Shown: positions 17,943 to 27,598, counted from the first letter of the stretch. The stretch: 52,661 nucleotides of DNA from Myxococcota bacterium (GCA_025453555.1 JALOQC010000003.1:1-52661), one strand, 5' to 3'. The notes: generated from the sequence alone by a model not told the origin. Numbers and translations are program-made.

Positions 17943-18172
17943 AGACGAGTGGACGGAGCGCGACGTCTCCGCGCGTCGCGGCGCGGTCGGGGTGGCCTTC
18001 GGGCTCGGCGCGTCGAGACGTGCTGCGCGTGGAGAACGGGCGACGGGAGCGCGACGCGTGAACGGCGGCGCGGATGAATGGAGATCGAGACGCGTGTCGA
18101 GATGCGGGAACGGAGAGCGAGACGCGTGAACGCCTCGGTGAATCGGGATGGCCTGCGCGCTCGATGCGACGG

Positions 18173-18808
18173 TCAGCGCGTGAGCGGCAGCCGGAACCGC
18201 TCCCAGACCTCCGCGCGTCGCTCCTCCGACGCGCGCTCTTGATCCGGGCAGTCGAGGCGCAGTTCGGACGCCGCCAGCGGGGCGTCGACGAAGCGGCAGT
18301 GGTGAGGCGCCGCCGCGCCGGGGTGCGCGTTCGGCTCGAAGTGCACGCAGCTCGTGCACATCCCCGAGAGCGGCACTGCGCCTCGCTCTTGGAGCGTGCG
18401 GATCATCGCCACCAGACCCGCGTAGAAGCTCTCCCGCTCGGCCGGCGTCAGCGCGTCCGCGGCGCTCGCGAGGAAGTCGGTCCACGACTCGGCGGCGGCC
18501 GCCCTCCGTCGCCCAGCTCGCGTCGGGTGCAACCAGGTCACGCGCGCGTCCCCCGAATCGGCGTGCTTCTCCAACAGGCCCTTGGCGACGAGCGCCGCGA
18601 CGGAGTTGGACACCGTGGGGCGTGTGAGCGCGAGGTGATCGGCCACGTCGCTCGGACGCCGCGGCGCCTGCACCACGAGCGCGAGGATCTGGGCCTGCGT
18701 CGGCGTGAGCCCCTGCTCTCCGCCGGACTCCCAGCTCTTGTGGCGCAGGGCGAGACCGATCTTGCCGAGCCCTTGCGCGATCCGGAGGTCCAAGTCGTCG
18801 TCGAGCAT
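18173..18808 (-). CDS. MarR-family regulator with C-terminal four-Cys cluster
   Basis: 211 residues. The winged helix (about 34-100) has the recognition-helix region PSDVADHLALTRPTVSNSVAAL and the wing SGDARVTWLHPT. A C-terminal extension holds CTSC (C151, C154), HPGAAAPHHC (C171) and LDC (C187), with nearby His162/169/170, a likely metal or Fe-S site that could sense redox or metal. I prefer ATG 18808. The in-frame ATG 18838 would put a palindromic operator inside the gene, whereas 18808 sits six bases after TACAGT of a -35/-10 pair. It lies upstream of the protoglobin and MOSC genes on the same strand, 283 bases away. Confidence 0.85.
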   Translation of the reverse strand: MLDDDLDLRIAQGLGKIGLALRHKSWESGGEQGLTPTQAQILALVVQAPRRPSDVADHLALTRPTVSNSVAALVAKGLLEKHADSGDARVTWLHPTRAGRRRAAAAESWTDFLASAADALTPAERESFYAGLVAMIRTLQERGAVPLSGMCTSCVHFEPNAHPGAAAPHHCRFVDAPLAASELRLDCPDQERASEERRAEVWERFRLPLTR

Positions 18809-18814
18809 GACGTG

Positions 18815-18843
18815 ACTGTAGTTAGCAGTGCTAACCATGTCCA
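18815..18843 (-). promoter_or_regulatory. Leaderless promoter of the MarR gene with operator in the spacer
   Basis: Minus strand: TGGACA (18838-18843), 17-bp spacer, TACAGT (18815-18820), six bases, ATG 18808. The spacer is filled by the palindrome at 18821-18835, so bound repressor would block RNA polymerase directly. Confidence 0.6.
18821..18835. promoter_or_regulatory. MarR operator 1
   Basis: GTTAGCAGTGCTAAC, a perfect palindrome apart from the central base. The TTAGC half-site resembles that of SlyA (TTAGCAAGCTAA). It lies between -35 and -10, consistent with autorepression. Confidence 0.7.
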
Positions 18844-18852
18844 GTCCATTCG

Positions 18853-18867
18853 ATTAGCAGTGCTAAC
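18853..18867. promoter_or_regulatory. MarR operator 2
   Basis: ATTAGCAGTGCTAAC, the same 13-base palindrome core as operator 1, centred 32 bp away (three helical turns), just upstream of the -35. Two in-phase sites suggest cooperative binding. Confidence 0.7.
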
Positions 18868-19177
18868 TTTCTTGCGGACCGCGTCCGGTCGACTGGCAGG
18901 TGACTGGCCCCGTCGACTGGCCCCCACCGTCGGTCTGCGCTCCCCGGTCGCGCTCGGTCGCCTGTCCGCGCACCTCGGTCGAGCTCGTCGCCCGTCCGCG
19001 CACGTCGGTCACGGAGTCGGTCACGGAGTCGGGCGGCGGGTGTTGGCCGGCGCGGTGTCGCGGGGCGCGGTGTCGGGCGTGGCTCGCCCGGCGACCGCCT
19101 CCGAAGCACGACAGTTTTCACCGGCAAACGTGCAAAACAACGTGGCAATTTTTCCCCACGGGAGTAGGAAAGAGGGC
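18868..19177. other. Spacer between MarR and MoxR genes
   Basis: No gene seen. It contains short direct repeats: GTCGACTGGC twice, and TCGGTCACGGAG in tandem at 19005-19016 and 19017-19028. An A/T-rich patch at about 19106-19175 probably holds the MoxR promoter, though I see no clear -35/-10 pair. Confidence 0.5.
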
Positions 19178-20227
<1,050 letters not shown>

Positions 20228-20251
20228 CGGAGTCACGATGACGGAGTCGCG

Positions 20252-21175
20252 ATGATCGAGGCCACGCGCTCCCCGCTCGATCCCGAGGTCGCGCGACGCG
20301 CGGCGGCCCTCTCGTACCGGGCGCGCAGCGCGGTCGAGGGCCTCCTCAGCGGCATGCACCGCAGCCCGCACCGCGGACCGAGCGTGGTCTTCGTCGAGCA
20401 CCGCGACTACCGACCCGGCGACGAGCCGCGCCTGCTCGATTGGCGCGCGTTCGCCCGCACCGATCGCCACGTGGTCAAGCGCTTCGAGCAGGAGACGCAG
20501 CTACGCGCGTGGCTGCTCCTGGATCGCAGCGCGTCGATGGCGTGGGGCGGCTTCGACGCCGACGCCCGCGCCGACGAGTCCACCCGCAAGGACGCGCACG
20601 GCGCGACCCTCCTCGCTGCGTTCGCGTACTTGTTGTTGCGACAGGGCGACGCGGCGGGCGGCGGTGGCTTCGACGTCGCGCTCCACGACGATCTGCTGCC
20701 CCCGGGCTCGCGGCCCGCGCACTTCGAGCAGCTCCTCGCCCGCCTCGCGCGACCAGCGGCCGAGGACGCGCGCACCGATCTCGCGCAATCGCTCCGCGCA
20801 GGCGTGGAGCGCGCGGGTCGCCGAGGTGTGGTCGCGATCGCGAGCGACCTGCTCGATCGCCGTGCGGAGGTCTTCGCCCCGCTCGCGCAGCTCGTCGCGC
20901 GTGGACACGAGGTGATCGTCTTCCACGTGCTCCATCGCGACGAGCTCGAGCTGCCGTTGCGCGGCGCGGCGCGCTTCGTCGGGCTCGAAGGCGAAGCGCC
21001 GCTCGAAGCGGATCTCGACGTCGTCCGCGAAGACTACCTCCGCGAGGTCCGTGCGTTCGTCGACGAAGCGCGCCAGTCGTGCGCCGCGGCGGGGGCGCGG
21101 TACCTGCTCGCGCCCACCGACGTGCCGGTCGAGCGCACGCTCGCGGAGCTGGTGGGGCGTCGGAGGCGCCGATGA
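20252..21175 (+). CDS. DUF58 protein with VWA-like MIDAS site
   Basis: 307 residues. The DUF58 hallmark EHRDYRPGDEPRLLDWRAFARTD spans about 49-71, and LLLDRSASM gives a metal-dependent adhesion motif (D91, S93, S95). No membrane helix is visible. It is the usual partner of MoxR and likely its client or adaptor. ATG 20252 has GGAG at good spacing. The 24-base gap holds a duplicated TGACGGAGTC and a five-codon mini-frame (ATG 20238) that ends at the true start. Confidence 0.9.
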   Translation: MIEATRSPLDPEVARRAAALSYRARSAVEGLLSGMHRSPHRGPSVVFVEHRDYRPGDEPRLLDWRAFARTDRHVVKRFEQETQLRAWLLLDRSASMAWGGFDADARADESTRKDAHGATLLAAFAYLLLRQGDAAGGGGFDVALHDDLLPPGSRPAHFEQLLARLARPAAEDARTDLAQSLRAGVERAGRRGVVAIASDLLDRRAEVFAPLAQLVARGHEVIVFHVLHRDELELPLRGAARFVGLEGEAPLEADLDVVREDYLREVRAFVDEARQSCAAAGARYLLAPTDVPVERTLAELVGRRRRR

Positions 21176-21305
21176 GCTCGGCTGGGTTCGTCCGATCCCG
21201 TGGCCTCGTCGCGGCACGCCTCGTCGGAGTTCGCGGTTCGATCGCACGCCAGCGCTCGATCGACCCGAGCGCCGATTCGGCGCGACGTCGGAACGGGAGG
21301 TCGTG

Positions 21306-23249
21306 ATGGGCTTCACCCTCCCCCTCGCGTTGCTCGGCGCGCTCGCGGTCGCGGCGCCCATCCTGATCCACCTGCTGCGACAGCGCGACGTTCCCACGCG
21401 CTCGCTGCCCACCGTCGCGCTCCTGCGCCGCGCGACCGCGGAGAGCCGCCGCAAGCTCCGCCTCCGCGATCGGCTGCTCCTCCTCCTGCGTGCGCTCGCG
21501 GTGCTGGCGTTCGCGATCGGCGCCTCGGGCCCCTGGCTCGCGTCGTCGCGCGCGTTCGACGACGGGCGGCGCGCCTCGATCGCGATCGTGCTCGACGACT
21601 CGATGAGCATGGCGAGGCGCGAGAGCGGTGAGCGCCTCTTCGCGACCGCGATCGCGCGCGCGAACGATCAGCTCGACGCGCTCCCGCCGGACTCCGAGGT
21701 CGCGCTCGTGCTCGCGGGCGCGCCCGCGCGGCTCGTCGTTCCGCGCACTCGTGAGCTCACCCGCGTCCGACGCGCGCTCGCTGCGCTCCCGGACACCACC
21801 GCGCGCGGCACCGCGCTCTCGGAGGCGCTCGAGCTCGCGCGCGCGAGCCTCTCGGGGGCCGCGCAGCCGCGTCGCGTCATCGTGTTCTCCGACTTCGCTG
21901 CGCACGCGCGCTTGACCGAGCTCCCGCCGACGCGCGGGATCGAGTGGGCCCTCGAGCCCCTCGCCCCCTCCGCGCCCGCCAACGCCGCGATCCTCGAAGC
22001 CCACGCCGCACCCGATCCCACGACGCCCGGACGCCTCTCGATCGAGGTCGTGCTTCGCGCGCCCGAGGGGCGGCACGCGCTCGAGGTCGTGCACGACGAC
22101 GTCGTCCTCGGCCGCACGGAGGTGGTCGTCGAGCCCGGCGCGGAGGCGGGTGCGTTGGTGCACCCCGCGCGCGCCACCGTGCACGTCACGCCACCGCCCG
22201 TGCCGGACGCCACGGTGCGGCTGGTGATCGAGGACGCGCTCGATCTGGACGACGCGCGCGGCGTCTTGCTTCGACCGAGCGCGGCCCTGCGCGCGCTCCT
22301 CGTCGACGGTGAGCCGCATCCGTCCCGCGATCGCGACGAGGTCGGCTTCCTCGCGCGCGCGATCGAGGCGACGCCTCACGACGACGGGGGCATCGCGTTC
22401 CGCGTCGTCGATCCCGACGCGTTCGCGCCGAGCGCGCTCGAAGAGGTCGACGTGGTGGTGCTCGCGAACGTCGCGACCCTGCGACCGCGCGACGCCGAGA
22501 GCCTGCGTCGCTTCGTGGAGGCAGGCGGCGGACTCCTCGTCGCGATGGGCGAGCGCGTGGAGCCACGGGTCCTCCGTGGGCAGCTCCCGTGGTTGCCGGC
22601 GAGCCCACGCGCTGCACGCGCGCTCCCCGAGCTCACCACGTTGCGGAGCGTCGGTCGCTTGCCCGCGCTCGACGCGCGTGTGTCTCGAGTCGTCGTGCTC
22701 GAGCCCTCGCTCGGCGCGGAGGTGCTCGTCGAGACCGCAGGGGCCGACGAAGGCGCGCCCGTGCTGGTGCGCAGCGCCTTCGGCGAAGGACGCGTCGCGG
22801 TGCTCGCGGTCCCCGTCGACGACGCGTGGTCCGAGCTGCCCTACTCGCCCGGCTATCTGCCGCTGGTGAGCGAGCTGCTCCGCGATCTCGCGGCCGCGCG
22901 GCGCGCTCCGAGCGCGGTCCTCTCCGCGGGTGCCTCGATCGAGCTCGCGCCACGGCACCTCGTGCGCGCGCCGGACGGATCGATTCACGAGCCCGTCGAG
23001 GGTCGCTTCGACGACACCGCCGCACCGGGCGTCTACCGCGTGCTCGACGGCGACGAGGTGAAGAGCAGCTTCGTCGTCGCCTCGCCCGCGAGCGAGTCGG
23101 ATCTCACGCCCGGCAGTCCGCCCGAGGCCACCGCCGGGGACGACACGAACGGCGCACGCAGCGAGCGACGGCGACGCCCGATCGACCCGTGGTTCTTCCT
23201 CCTCGGCGGCTTGTGCCTGCTGGGTGAAGGCTGGCTCCGCGCGCGCTGA
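21306..23249 (+). CDS. BatA-like membrane protein with VWA and glutamine-amidotransferase-like domains
   Basis: 647 residues. It begins with the BatA N-terminal signature (GFTLPLALLGALAVAAPILI, HLLRQR) and a second membrane helix at about 56-75. A VWA domain follows with the MIDAS DDSMS (97-101). A class-I amidotransferase-like region is seen around 380-410 (VDVVVLANVATL, FVEAGGGLLVAMG) without an obvious catalytic Cys. A last hydrophobic segment (PWFFLLGGLCLLGEGW) is near the C terminus. ATG 21306 has GGGAGG five bases upstream. It acts at the inner membrane with MoxR and DUF58; likely role is envelope stress or complex assembly, by family analogy. Confidence 0.88.
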   Translation: MGFTLPLALLGALAVAAPILIHLLRQRDVPTRSLPTVALLRRATAESRRKLRLRDRLLLLLRALAVLAFAIGASGPWLASSRAFDDGRRASIAIVLDDSMSMARRESGERLFATAIARANDQLDALPPDSEVALVLAGAPARLVVPRTRELTRVRRALAALPDTTARGTALSEALELARASLSGAAQPRRVIVFSDFAAHARLTELPPTRGIEWALEPLAPSAPANAAILEAHAAPDPTTPGRLSIEVVLRAPEGRHALEVVHDDVVLGRTEVVVEPGAEAGALVHPARATVHVTPPPVPDATVRLVIEDALDLDDARGVLLRPSAALRALLVDGEPHPSRDRDEVGFLARAIEATPHDDGGIAFRVVDPDAFAPSALEEVDVVVLANVATLRPRDAESLRRFVEAGGGLLVAMGERVEPRVLRGQLPWLPASPRAARALPELTTLRSVGRLPALDARVSRVVVLEPSLGAEVLVETAGADEGAPVLVRSAFGEGRVAVLAVPVDDAWSELPYSPGYLPLVSELLRDLAAARRAPSAVLSAGASIELAPRHLVRAPDGSIHEPVEGRFDDTAAPGVYRVLDGDEVKSSFVVASPASESDLTPGSPPEATAGDDTNGARSERRRRPIDPWFFLLGGLCLLGEGWLRAR

Positions 23250-23276
23250 CGGTCTCGAGCGACACACGCCCGCTCG

Positions 23277-23340
23277 CTACCGGACGGCGCGCGGCTCGCG
23301 AAACCTGCGCGTCCCGGGAGGGTCTCGGCGACAGCCCCTC
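23277..23340 (+). repeat. Internally deleted copy of the multi-hairpin repeat
   Basis: It keeps the head (CTACCGGACGGCGCGC, 23277-23292) and the tail hairpin (GGGAGGGTCTC...GACAGCCCCTC, 23316-23340) of the roughly 220-bp repeat, with the middle missing. It lies between the convergent BatA-like and prmC genes and overlaps the prmC stop, where it could act as a terminator. Confidence 0.6.
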
Positions 23341-24433
23341 ACGACGACAGCGGACGCCAGCCTTCGATCACGCGATCCCGTCCCGCGAGATCCGGGATCA
23401 CACGCACGTCGACGAAGCCCGCGCTTCGAAAGACCTCCGCCGCGCGCTGGCCCTGGTCGGCCCCGACCTCCACGAGCAGCGCTCCGCCACGCACGAGGCG
23501 CGCAAACGCTTGCGTCGCGAGTCGGCGCACCACGTCGAGGCCGTCGGCTCCTCCCGCGAGCGCGAGACGTGGCTCGTGCTTCGCGACCTCGGGCGCGAGG
23601 GTCGGGATCTCCGCGTCCACGACGTACGGCGGGTTGGCCACGACGAGCGCGAACGGACCGTCGAGCCCCGCGAAGAGGTCGCCATCCGCGAGCTCCACCG
23701 CGACGCCGGCGGTGCGCACGTTCTCGCGTGCGACCTCGATCGCGTCGGACGAGACATCGGTCGCGAAATACGTACGATCCGGCACCTCGCTCGCGAGGCT
23801 CACCGCCACGCAACCGCTCCCGGTGCAGAGATCGATCACGGGGCCGTCGGGGAGCGCGCTCGGGCCGGTCGGGCGAGCTCCGACACCCGCGAGCTCGTTC
23901 GAAGTCGCACCCACGGTCGAGCCTTCGAGCACGGTCTCGTCGCCTCGAACCCCTCCTGCTTCGTCCGCGCCCTCTTCGACGAGGCGACTCTCGCCGCTCG
24001 TGGTGGCGGTGGAATCCTCGAGGTCGTCCGCGAGGTCGTCCGGCTCTTCCGCGAAAGCCTCGACGTGCGCGTCGCCCTCCGGGATCACGTCGCCGCGAAG
24101 CAGCGACACCGCGCGCTCGACCAGCGTCTCGGTGTCCGGACGAGGCACCAACACGCGCGCGTCCACGCGGAAGCGACCCTTCCAGAAGTCCTTGGTGCCG
24201 ATCAGGTACGCCACCGGCTCGCGGTCGCGTCGACGTCGGACCAGCTCCCGCAAGGTCGCGAGCTCCTCCGGACCGATGGGGCGGTCGAGATCGAGGTAGA
24301 GGTGCAGGCGCGGGACCCCGAGCACGTGGGCGACCAGCAGCTCCGCGTCGAGGCGCGGGCTGTCGAGGCCTCGCTCGGCGAAGTCCGACTGCATCCACCC
24401 GACCATCCGCCGCACCGTCCACGCTTCGGTCAC
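23339..24433 (-). CDS. prmC: Peptide chain release factor glutamine methyltransferase with acidic insert
   Basis: Methylates the GGQ glutamine of release factors. Motifs are PRLDAELLVAHVLG in the N-terminal helical domain, EPVAYLIGTKDFW, VPRPDTETLVERA, the SAM loop DLCTGSGCVAVSLA (201-214) and the catalytic NPPY (267-270). At 364 residues it is about 80 longer than usual because residues about 113-196, between PRPDTE and the SAM loop, are a Glu/Asp/Gly/Thr-rich low-complexity insert. GTG 24433 is preceded by a -35/-10 pair with six bases to the start. Confidence 0.93.
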   Translation of the reverse strand: MTEAWTVRRMVGWMQSDFAERGLDSPRLDAELLVAHVLGVPRLHLYLDLDRPIGPEELATLRELVRRRRDREPVAYLIGTKDFWKGRFRVDARVLVPRPDTETLVERAVSLLRGDVIPEGDAHVEAFAEEPDDLADDLEDSTATTSGESRLVEEGADEAGGVRGDETVLEGSTVGATSNELAGVGARPTGPSALPDGPVIDLCTGSGCVAVSLASEVPDRTYFATDVSSDAIEVARENVRTAGVAVELADGDLFAGLDGPFALVVANPPYVVDAEIPTLAPEVAKHEPRLALAGGADGLDVVRRLATQAFARLVRGGALLVEVGADQGQRAAEVFRSAGFVDVRVIPDLAGRDRVIEGWRPLSS

Positions 24434-24439
24434 CCGCCC

Positions 24440-24467
24440 GCGATAGCGGACCGGACGGCACCGTCAA
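24440..24467 (-). promoter_or_regulatory. Candidate leaderless promoter of prmC
   Basis: Minus strand: TTGACG (24462-24467), 16-bp spacer, TATCGC (24440-24445), six bases, GTG 24433. No Shine-Dalgarno precedes the start. Confidence 0.55.
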
Positions 24468-24705
24468 CGCCTTTGAGGTTCGGTCCCCGAAGGCAACAGG
24501 CCCCCTCCGCGAGCCTTCGAAGACATCCGCACCGACGCGGAGAGACGTGTCGCAAACTTGATTACATGTAGGCGTATCGGCACGATTCTCTCGTCGGCGG
24601 CTCCACCACGAGCCCGATCCCACCCCGAGCCGCGGCTGCATTCCACAGGCCCGCGACCCGCTCGGCGTCGGCGGCGATACCATTCATCGAGAATCGAGGG
24701 GCGAC

Positions 24706-25941
24706 ATGCGAGGTGTGAGGGCTTGGACGATGGTGGCGATGGCAGCGGCGATGGCGAGCCTCGCGCTCGGCATCGGACCCCTGCGCGCGGACAACCCGCC
24801 GGCCAACCGCCGGCCTCCCCCGCCCGCACCCGCACAGGACGACCCGACCTGGGATCCCGTCAGCGAGGCCGGTCAGCGCGCGGTGGGCGTCTACCTTCCG
24901 GGCGTCTTCGTCGCCCGCAACGGGCTCCGCGGCGTGGTCGAGCTCGCGCGGCACACCCGCTCTAACGCGGTGGTGATCGATCTGAAGGACGGCGCCGGGC
25001 GCGTCACCTACGACACCGCGATCCCGATTCTCCAGGAGTCGAAGCGCAACTATCTCGGGGACGCTCCTGCGCTGATCCGTGGTTTGAAGGCCGAGGGCAT
25101 CTACACGATCGCGCGAATCACGTGCTTCGCCGATCCTCAATTGCCGATGCGCCACCCCGAGCGCGCGATCCAACACAACCGTCGACGTACGCCTTGGGTG
25201 AGCTGGGGCACCGGCGGCACGTGGCTCGATCCCTACAACCGCGACAACCACGCGATGATCGTCGAGCTGTCCCGCGAAGCGGAGGCGATGGGCTTCGACG
25301 AGATTCAGCTCGACTACGTACGGTTCCCCGTCGACGACGGCATCCAGTACGCGGCGTATCCCGCGGACGACGGCACCCCGCGCCCGCAGCTCCTCATCGA
25401 GCTCCTCTCCGCCATCGACCGCGCGCTGCGGATCCCGGTCGGCGTCGACGTCTTCGGGCTCGCTGCGTACCGCGAAGGCGACCCCTCGGGGCTAGGCCAA
25501 GACCTCGCGGCGTGGGTGGATCACGTCGAGGTCTACTCGCCGATGCTCTACATCAACGCGATGCGCGAGTGGGAGCCGGAGCGCCCCGAGCGCAGCCGTT
25601 GGCTCGTCGAGTCGGGCGTCGCGCGGCTGCGCGAGCGCATCGGACCGCGTCCCGTCTTGCGCCCGTACCTGCAGGCGTTCGAGAAGGGAGCCGGCCACGA
25701 AGGCTTCAACCCTACCTTCATCACGCGCCAAATCGTCGGCGCGCGGTCTGGCGGCGCGGATGGTTTCCTGATGTGGCATCCCGGCGCCCGCTACTCGATG
25801 TTCCGCCGCGCGATACAGGGGCCCGCACGAAGCCTGAGCCCCTTCCCGCTCGAGGAACGCGCCGAGCTGCGGCAACAACGCCCGGCCCGCCGAAGCAACG
25901 TCGCGCAGGTGCCGCGCGAGCGCGACTCCGCCGTGCGCTGA
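24706..25941 (+). CDS. Secreted putative glycoside hydrolase (DUF4015-like)
   Basis: 411 residues with a Sec signal (MRGVRAWTMVAMAAAMASLA, cleavage probably after LRA) and a Pro-rich linker, then a TIM-barrel-like domain of the DUF4015 type. The order GVYLPGVFVARNG, NAVVIDLKDGAG, GIYTIARITCFAD, TWLDPYNRD, FDEIQLDYVRFPVDD, GVDVFGLAAY, VEVYSPMLYINA, DGFLMWHPGA matches that family; the acidic residues in IDLKD and LDYVRFP are candidates for the active site. GAGGGG precedes the ATG. It likely acts on an extracellular polysaccharide; the substrate is unknown. A strong terminator follows. Confidence 0.85.
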   Translation: MRGVRAWTMVAMAAAMASLALGIGPLRADNPPANRRPPPPAPAQDDPTWDPVSEAGQRAVGVYLPGVFVARNGLRGVVELARHTRSNAVVIDLKDGAGRVTYDTAIPILQESKRNYLGDAPALIRGLKAEGIYTIARITCFADPQLPMRHPERAIQHNRRRTPWVSWGTGGTWLDPYNRDNHAMIVELSREAEAMGFDEIQLDYVRFPVDDGIQYAAYPADDGTPRPQLLIELLSAIDRALRIPVGVDVFGLAAYREGDPSGLGQDLAAWVDHVEVYSPMLYINAMREWEPERPERSRWLVESGVARLRERIGPRPVLRPYLQAFEKGAGHEGFNPTFITRQIVGARSGGADGFLMWHPGARYSMFRRAIQGPARSLSPFPLEERAELRQQRPARRSNVAQVPRERDSAVR

Positions 25942-25967
25942 CCGCGGATCTCCATCCAGGTTCTTCT

Positions 25968-26005
25968 CGAGGGTGCAGCTGCGGCTGCGCCCTCGTTTCG
26001 TTTCG
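25968..26005 (+). terminator. Rho-independent terminator
   Basis: CGAGGGTGCAGC and GCTGCGCCCTCG form 12 pairs (one G-T) around a TGCG loop, followed by TTTCGTTTCG. It ends the glycosidase gene and sits between convergent genes. Confidence 0.8.
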
Positions 26006-26040
26006 CACTCGCCGACACGCGCGTGGCGGCGCCCCGACCG

Positions 26041-26928
26041 TCAAAGCACGTTCTGCACTTGTTCGCGCATGCGCTCGACGTCGGCCTTGATCTCCACGAC
26101 CACCCGCGTGATCTCGACCTCGGGGGTCTTGGCTCCGAGTGTATTCACCTCGCGCGCCATCTCTTGGAGCAGGAAGTCGAGCTTGCGACCGTGCGCGGGG
26201 CCGGTCGCGTTCATCAGCTCGTCGAACTGATCGCAATGGGAGTCGAGGCGTGCGACCTCCTCGGCGACGTCGGTGCGTTCGGCGAAGAGCGCGACCTCGT
26301 GCTCCACGCGTGTCTCGTCGAGCGTGAGCTCGTGCTCGCTCATCATGCGCGCGACGCGGTCTCGCAGGCGCGCGCGCTGTGCGTCGACGAGCGCCGGACA
26401 GCGGAGCCGAATCTGCGCGAGCTTCGCGCGCACCGACTCGAGGCGAGTGCCGAGCTCCTCGGCGAGCGCGGTCCCCTCTCGCACGCGCATCACGTCGACG
26501 GCATCGCACGCACGCTTGGCCGCATCGAGGAGGGCCGCGCGCAGCTCCTGACCGAGCTCGTTGGGCGCCGCAACGAAGAGGCCGGGCACGGTGGAGAGCA
26601 GCGCGAGCGGCACCGACTCGCCAGGCGCGAGCTCGTCGCGAAGCTTCACGAGCTGCGCGTACGCGGAGCGCGCCACGTCGAGGTCGAGCGTCGGCGCCGG
26701 CTCCACCCTTCCCTCGACTCGCACCCCGATCTCGACGTGCCCACGCCGGAGCCGCTTGCCCACGAGCTCTTCGAGCGCGGGCGCGTGATCGGCGAGCGAC
26801 GACGCGACGCGGCTGCGGACGTCGAGGAAGCGGTGGTTCACCGAGCGGACGTCGACGCGCACACGAACCTCGCGCCCTTGCAGCTCGAGGCGCGCTTCCC
26901 CCGCGCCAAACCCGGTCATGCTCCTCAC
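26041..26928 (-). CDS. yicC: YicC/YloC-family endoribonuclease
   Basis: 295 residues. It has the signature N terminus RSMTGFGAGEA, VDVRSVNHRFLDVR, KRLRRGHVEIGVRVE, and a C-terminal block with EEVARLDSH, GRKLDFLLQEMAREVNTLGAK and REQVQNVL. YicC proteins form ring-shaped RNases involved in small-RNA and mRNA decay. GTG 26928 gives the canonical MRSMTGFG start; ATG 26919 is inside the motif. In many bacteria the gene precedes gmk; here no gmk follows. Confidence 0.92.
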   Translation of the reverse strand: MRSMTGFGAGEARLELQGREVRVRVDVRSVNHRFLDVRSRVASSLADHAPALEELVGKRLRRGHVEIGVRVEGRVEPAPTLDLDVARSAYAQLVKLRDELAPGESVPLALLSTVPGLFVAAPNELGQELRAALLDAAKRACDAVDVMRVREGTALAEELGTRLESVRAKLAQIRLRCPALVDAQRARLRDRVARMMSEHELTLDETRVEHEVALFAERTDVAEEVARLDSHCDQFDELMNATGPAHGRKLDFLLQEMAREVNTLGAKTPEVEITRVVVEIKADVERMREQVQNVL

Positions 26929-27040
26929 GACCCCTCGATCTAACACGACCGCGCGCAGCCCGTAGCTTCCGTCGTCGCCGGAAGCTCGTCATCCGCCGTA
27001 CGCGAGGGGGGGCCGAGGGCCCTGGATGGCGCTGCAACGC

Positions 27041-27085
27041 GGAGGTGCGGCCTCCGTGCGCGAGGGCTGCGAGGCCGCACGGAGG
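27041..27085 (-). other. Overlapping alternative hairpins
   Basis: GTGCGGCCTC (27045-27054) pairs with GAGGCCGCAC (27071-27080). CCTCCGTGCG (27051-27060) pairs with CGCACGGAGG (27076-27085). The two pairings share bases and exclude each other, like an attenuator. They lie between yicC and the repeat. Confidence 0.45.
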
Positions 27086-27106
27086 ACGGGAGACGCGGAT
27101 GCGGAG

Positions 27107-27324
27107 TCAGCTTCCCCGAGGGTCTGTCGCCAGACCCTCCCCCACGGGGCATGGTTCGAAACGCAATCGTGCACAACGGAGCGGACGCAGTCCGCGGAGG
27201 TGCACGATTCCGTGAGACGGTCGCGACCGCGCGCAAGCGCGGTGCGACAAAGCCCCGAGGGGCCCCCACCCACGAGCCTCGCTCACTTCGTTCGCTGCGC
27301 GCCGTCCAGTAGGGCGGCTTGCGG
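27107..27324 (-). repeat. Multi-hairpin dispersed repeat, copy A
   Basis: About 218 bp, nearly identical (inverted) to copy B at 36700-36919, from CCGCAAG to GAAGCTGA. It contains the long stem (ACGGAATCGTGCAC with one mismatch in the second arm), the inner GCGGAC-TGC-GTCCGC hairpin, the palindrome CGGTCGCGACCG, and a hairpin GAGGGTCTG-TCGC-CAGACCCTC (27118-27139). That hairpin carries a compensated base pair relative to copy B. Confidence 0.85.
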
Positions 27325-27349
27325 AAATCTAGTCAGCCGACCGACGTGG

Positions 27350-27598
27350 TCAGCCGACCTTCTGCTGGAGCTCGTCGTCGTCCTCGTCGATCGCGTCGAT
27401 CGTGCCGACCGACGACTCGTCGACCCCGCGCTCCTTCTTGACCGCGACGCGCTTCTTCATCGTCACGACCTTCCGGTAGAGCGACGCGAAGTCCTTGTTG
27501 CGCGTGGCCATGCTCGGCGTGCCGCCGCGCAGGAGCGTCTGGAGGATGAACTCGAGGACCTGGATTTCGCCCTCGCTGAAGCTGTTGCTGATCCGCAT
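27350..27598 (-). CDS. Small helical hypothetical protein (82 aa)
   Basis: An 82-residue soluble protein: MRISNSFSEGEIQVLEFILQ, LLRGG, a Lys/Arg-rich middle (VVTMKKRVAVKKERG) and an acidic tail (IDAIDEDDDELQ). It is mostly amphipathic helix with charge segregation. I do not recognise the family. A good -35/-10 pair with six bases to the ATG supports it being a real, leaderless gene. Between it and yicC lies repeat copy A. Confidence 0.7.
   Translation of the reverse strand: MRISNSFSEGEIQVLEFILQTLLRGGTPSMATRNKDFASLYRKVVTMKKRVAVKKERGVDESSVGTIDAIDEDDDELQQKVG

Noticed and set aside
17890-18172. A MarR operator (TTAGC...GCTAA) before protoglobin
   Set aside because: No such palindrome there; only a different inverted repeat (17924-17942), so MarR control of protoglobin is not shown.
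20238-20255. Five-codon frame before the DUF58 gene as a leader peptide
   Set aside because: Likely a by-product of the duplicated TGACGGAGTC; no regulatory structure around it.
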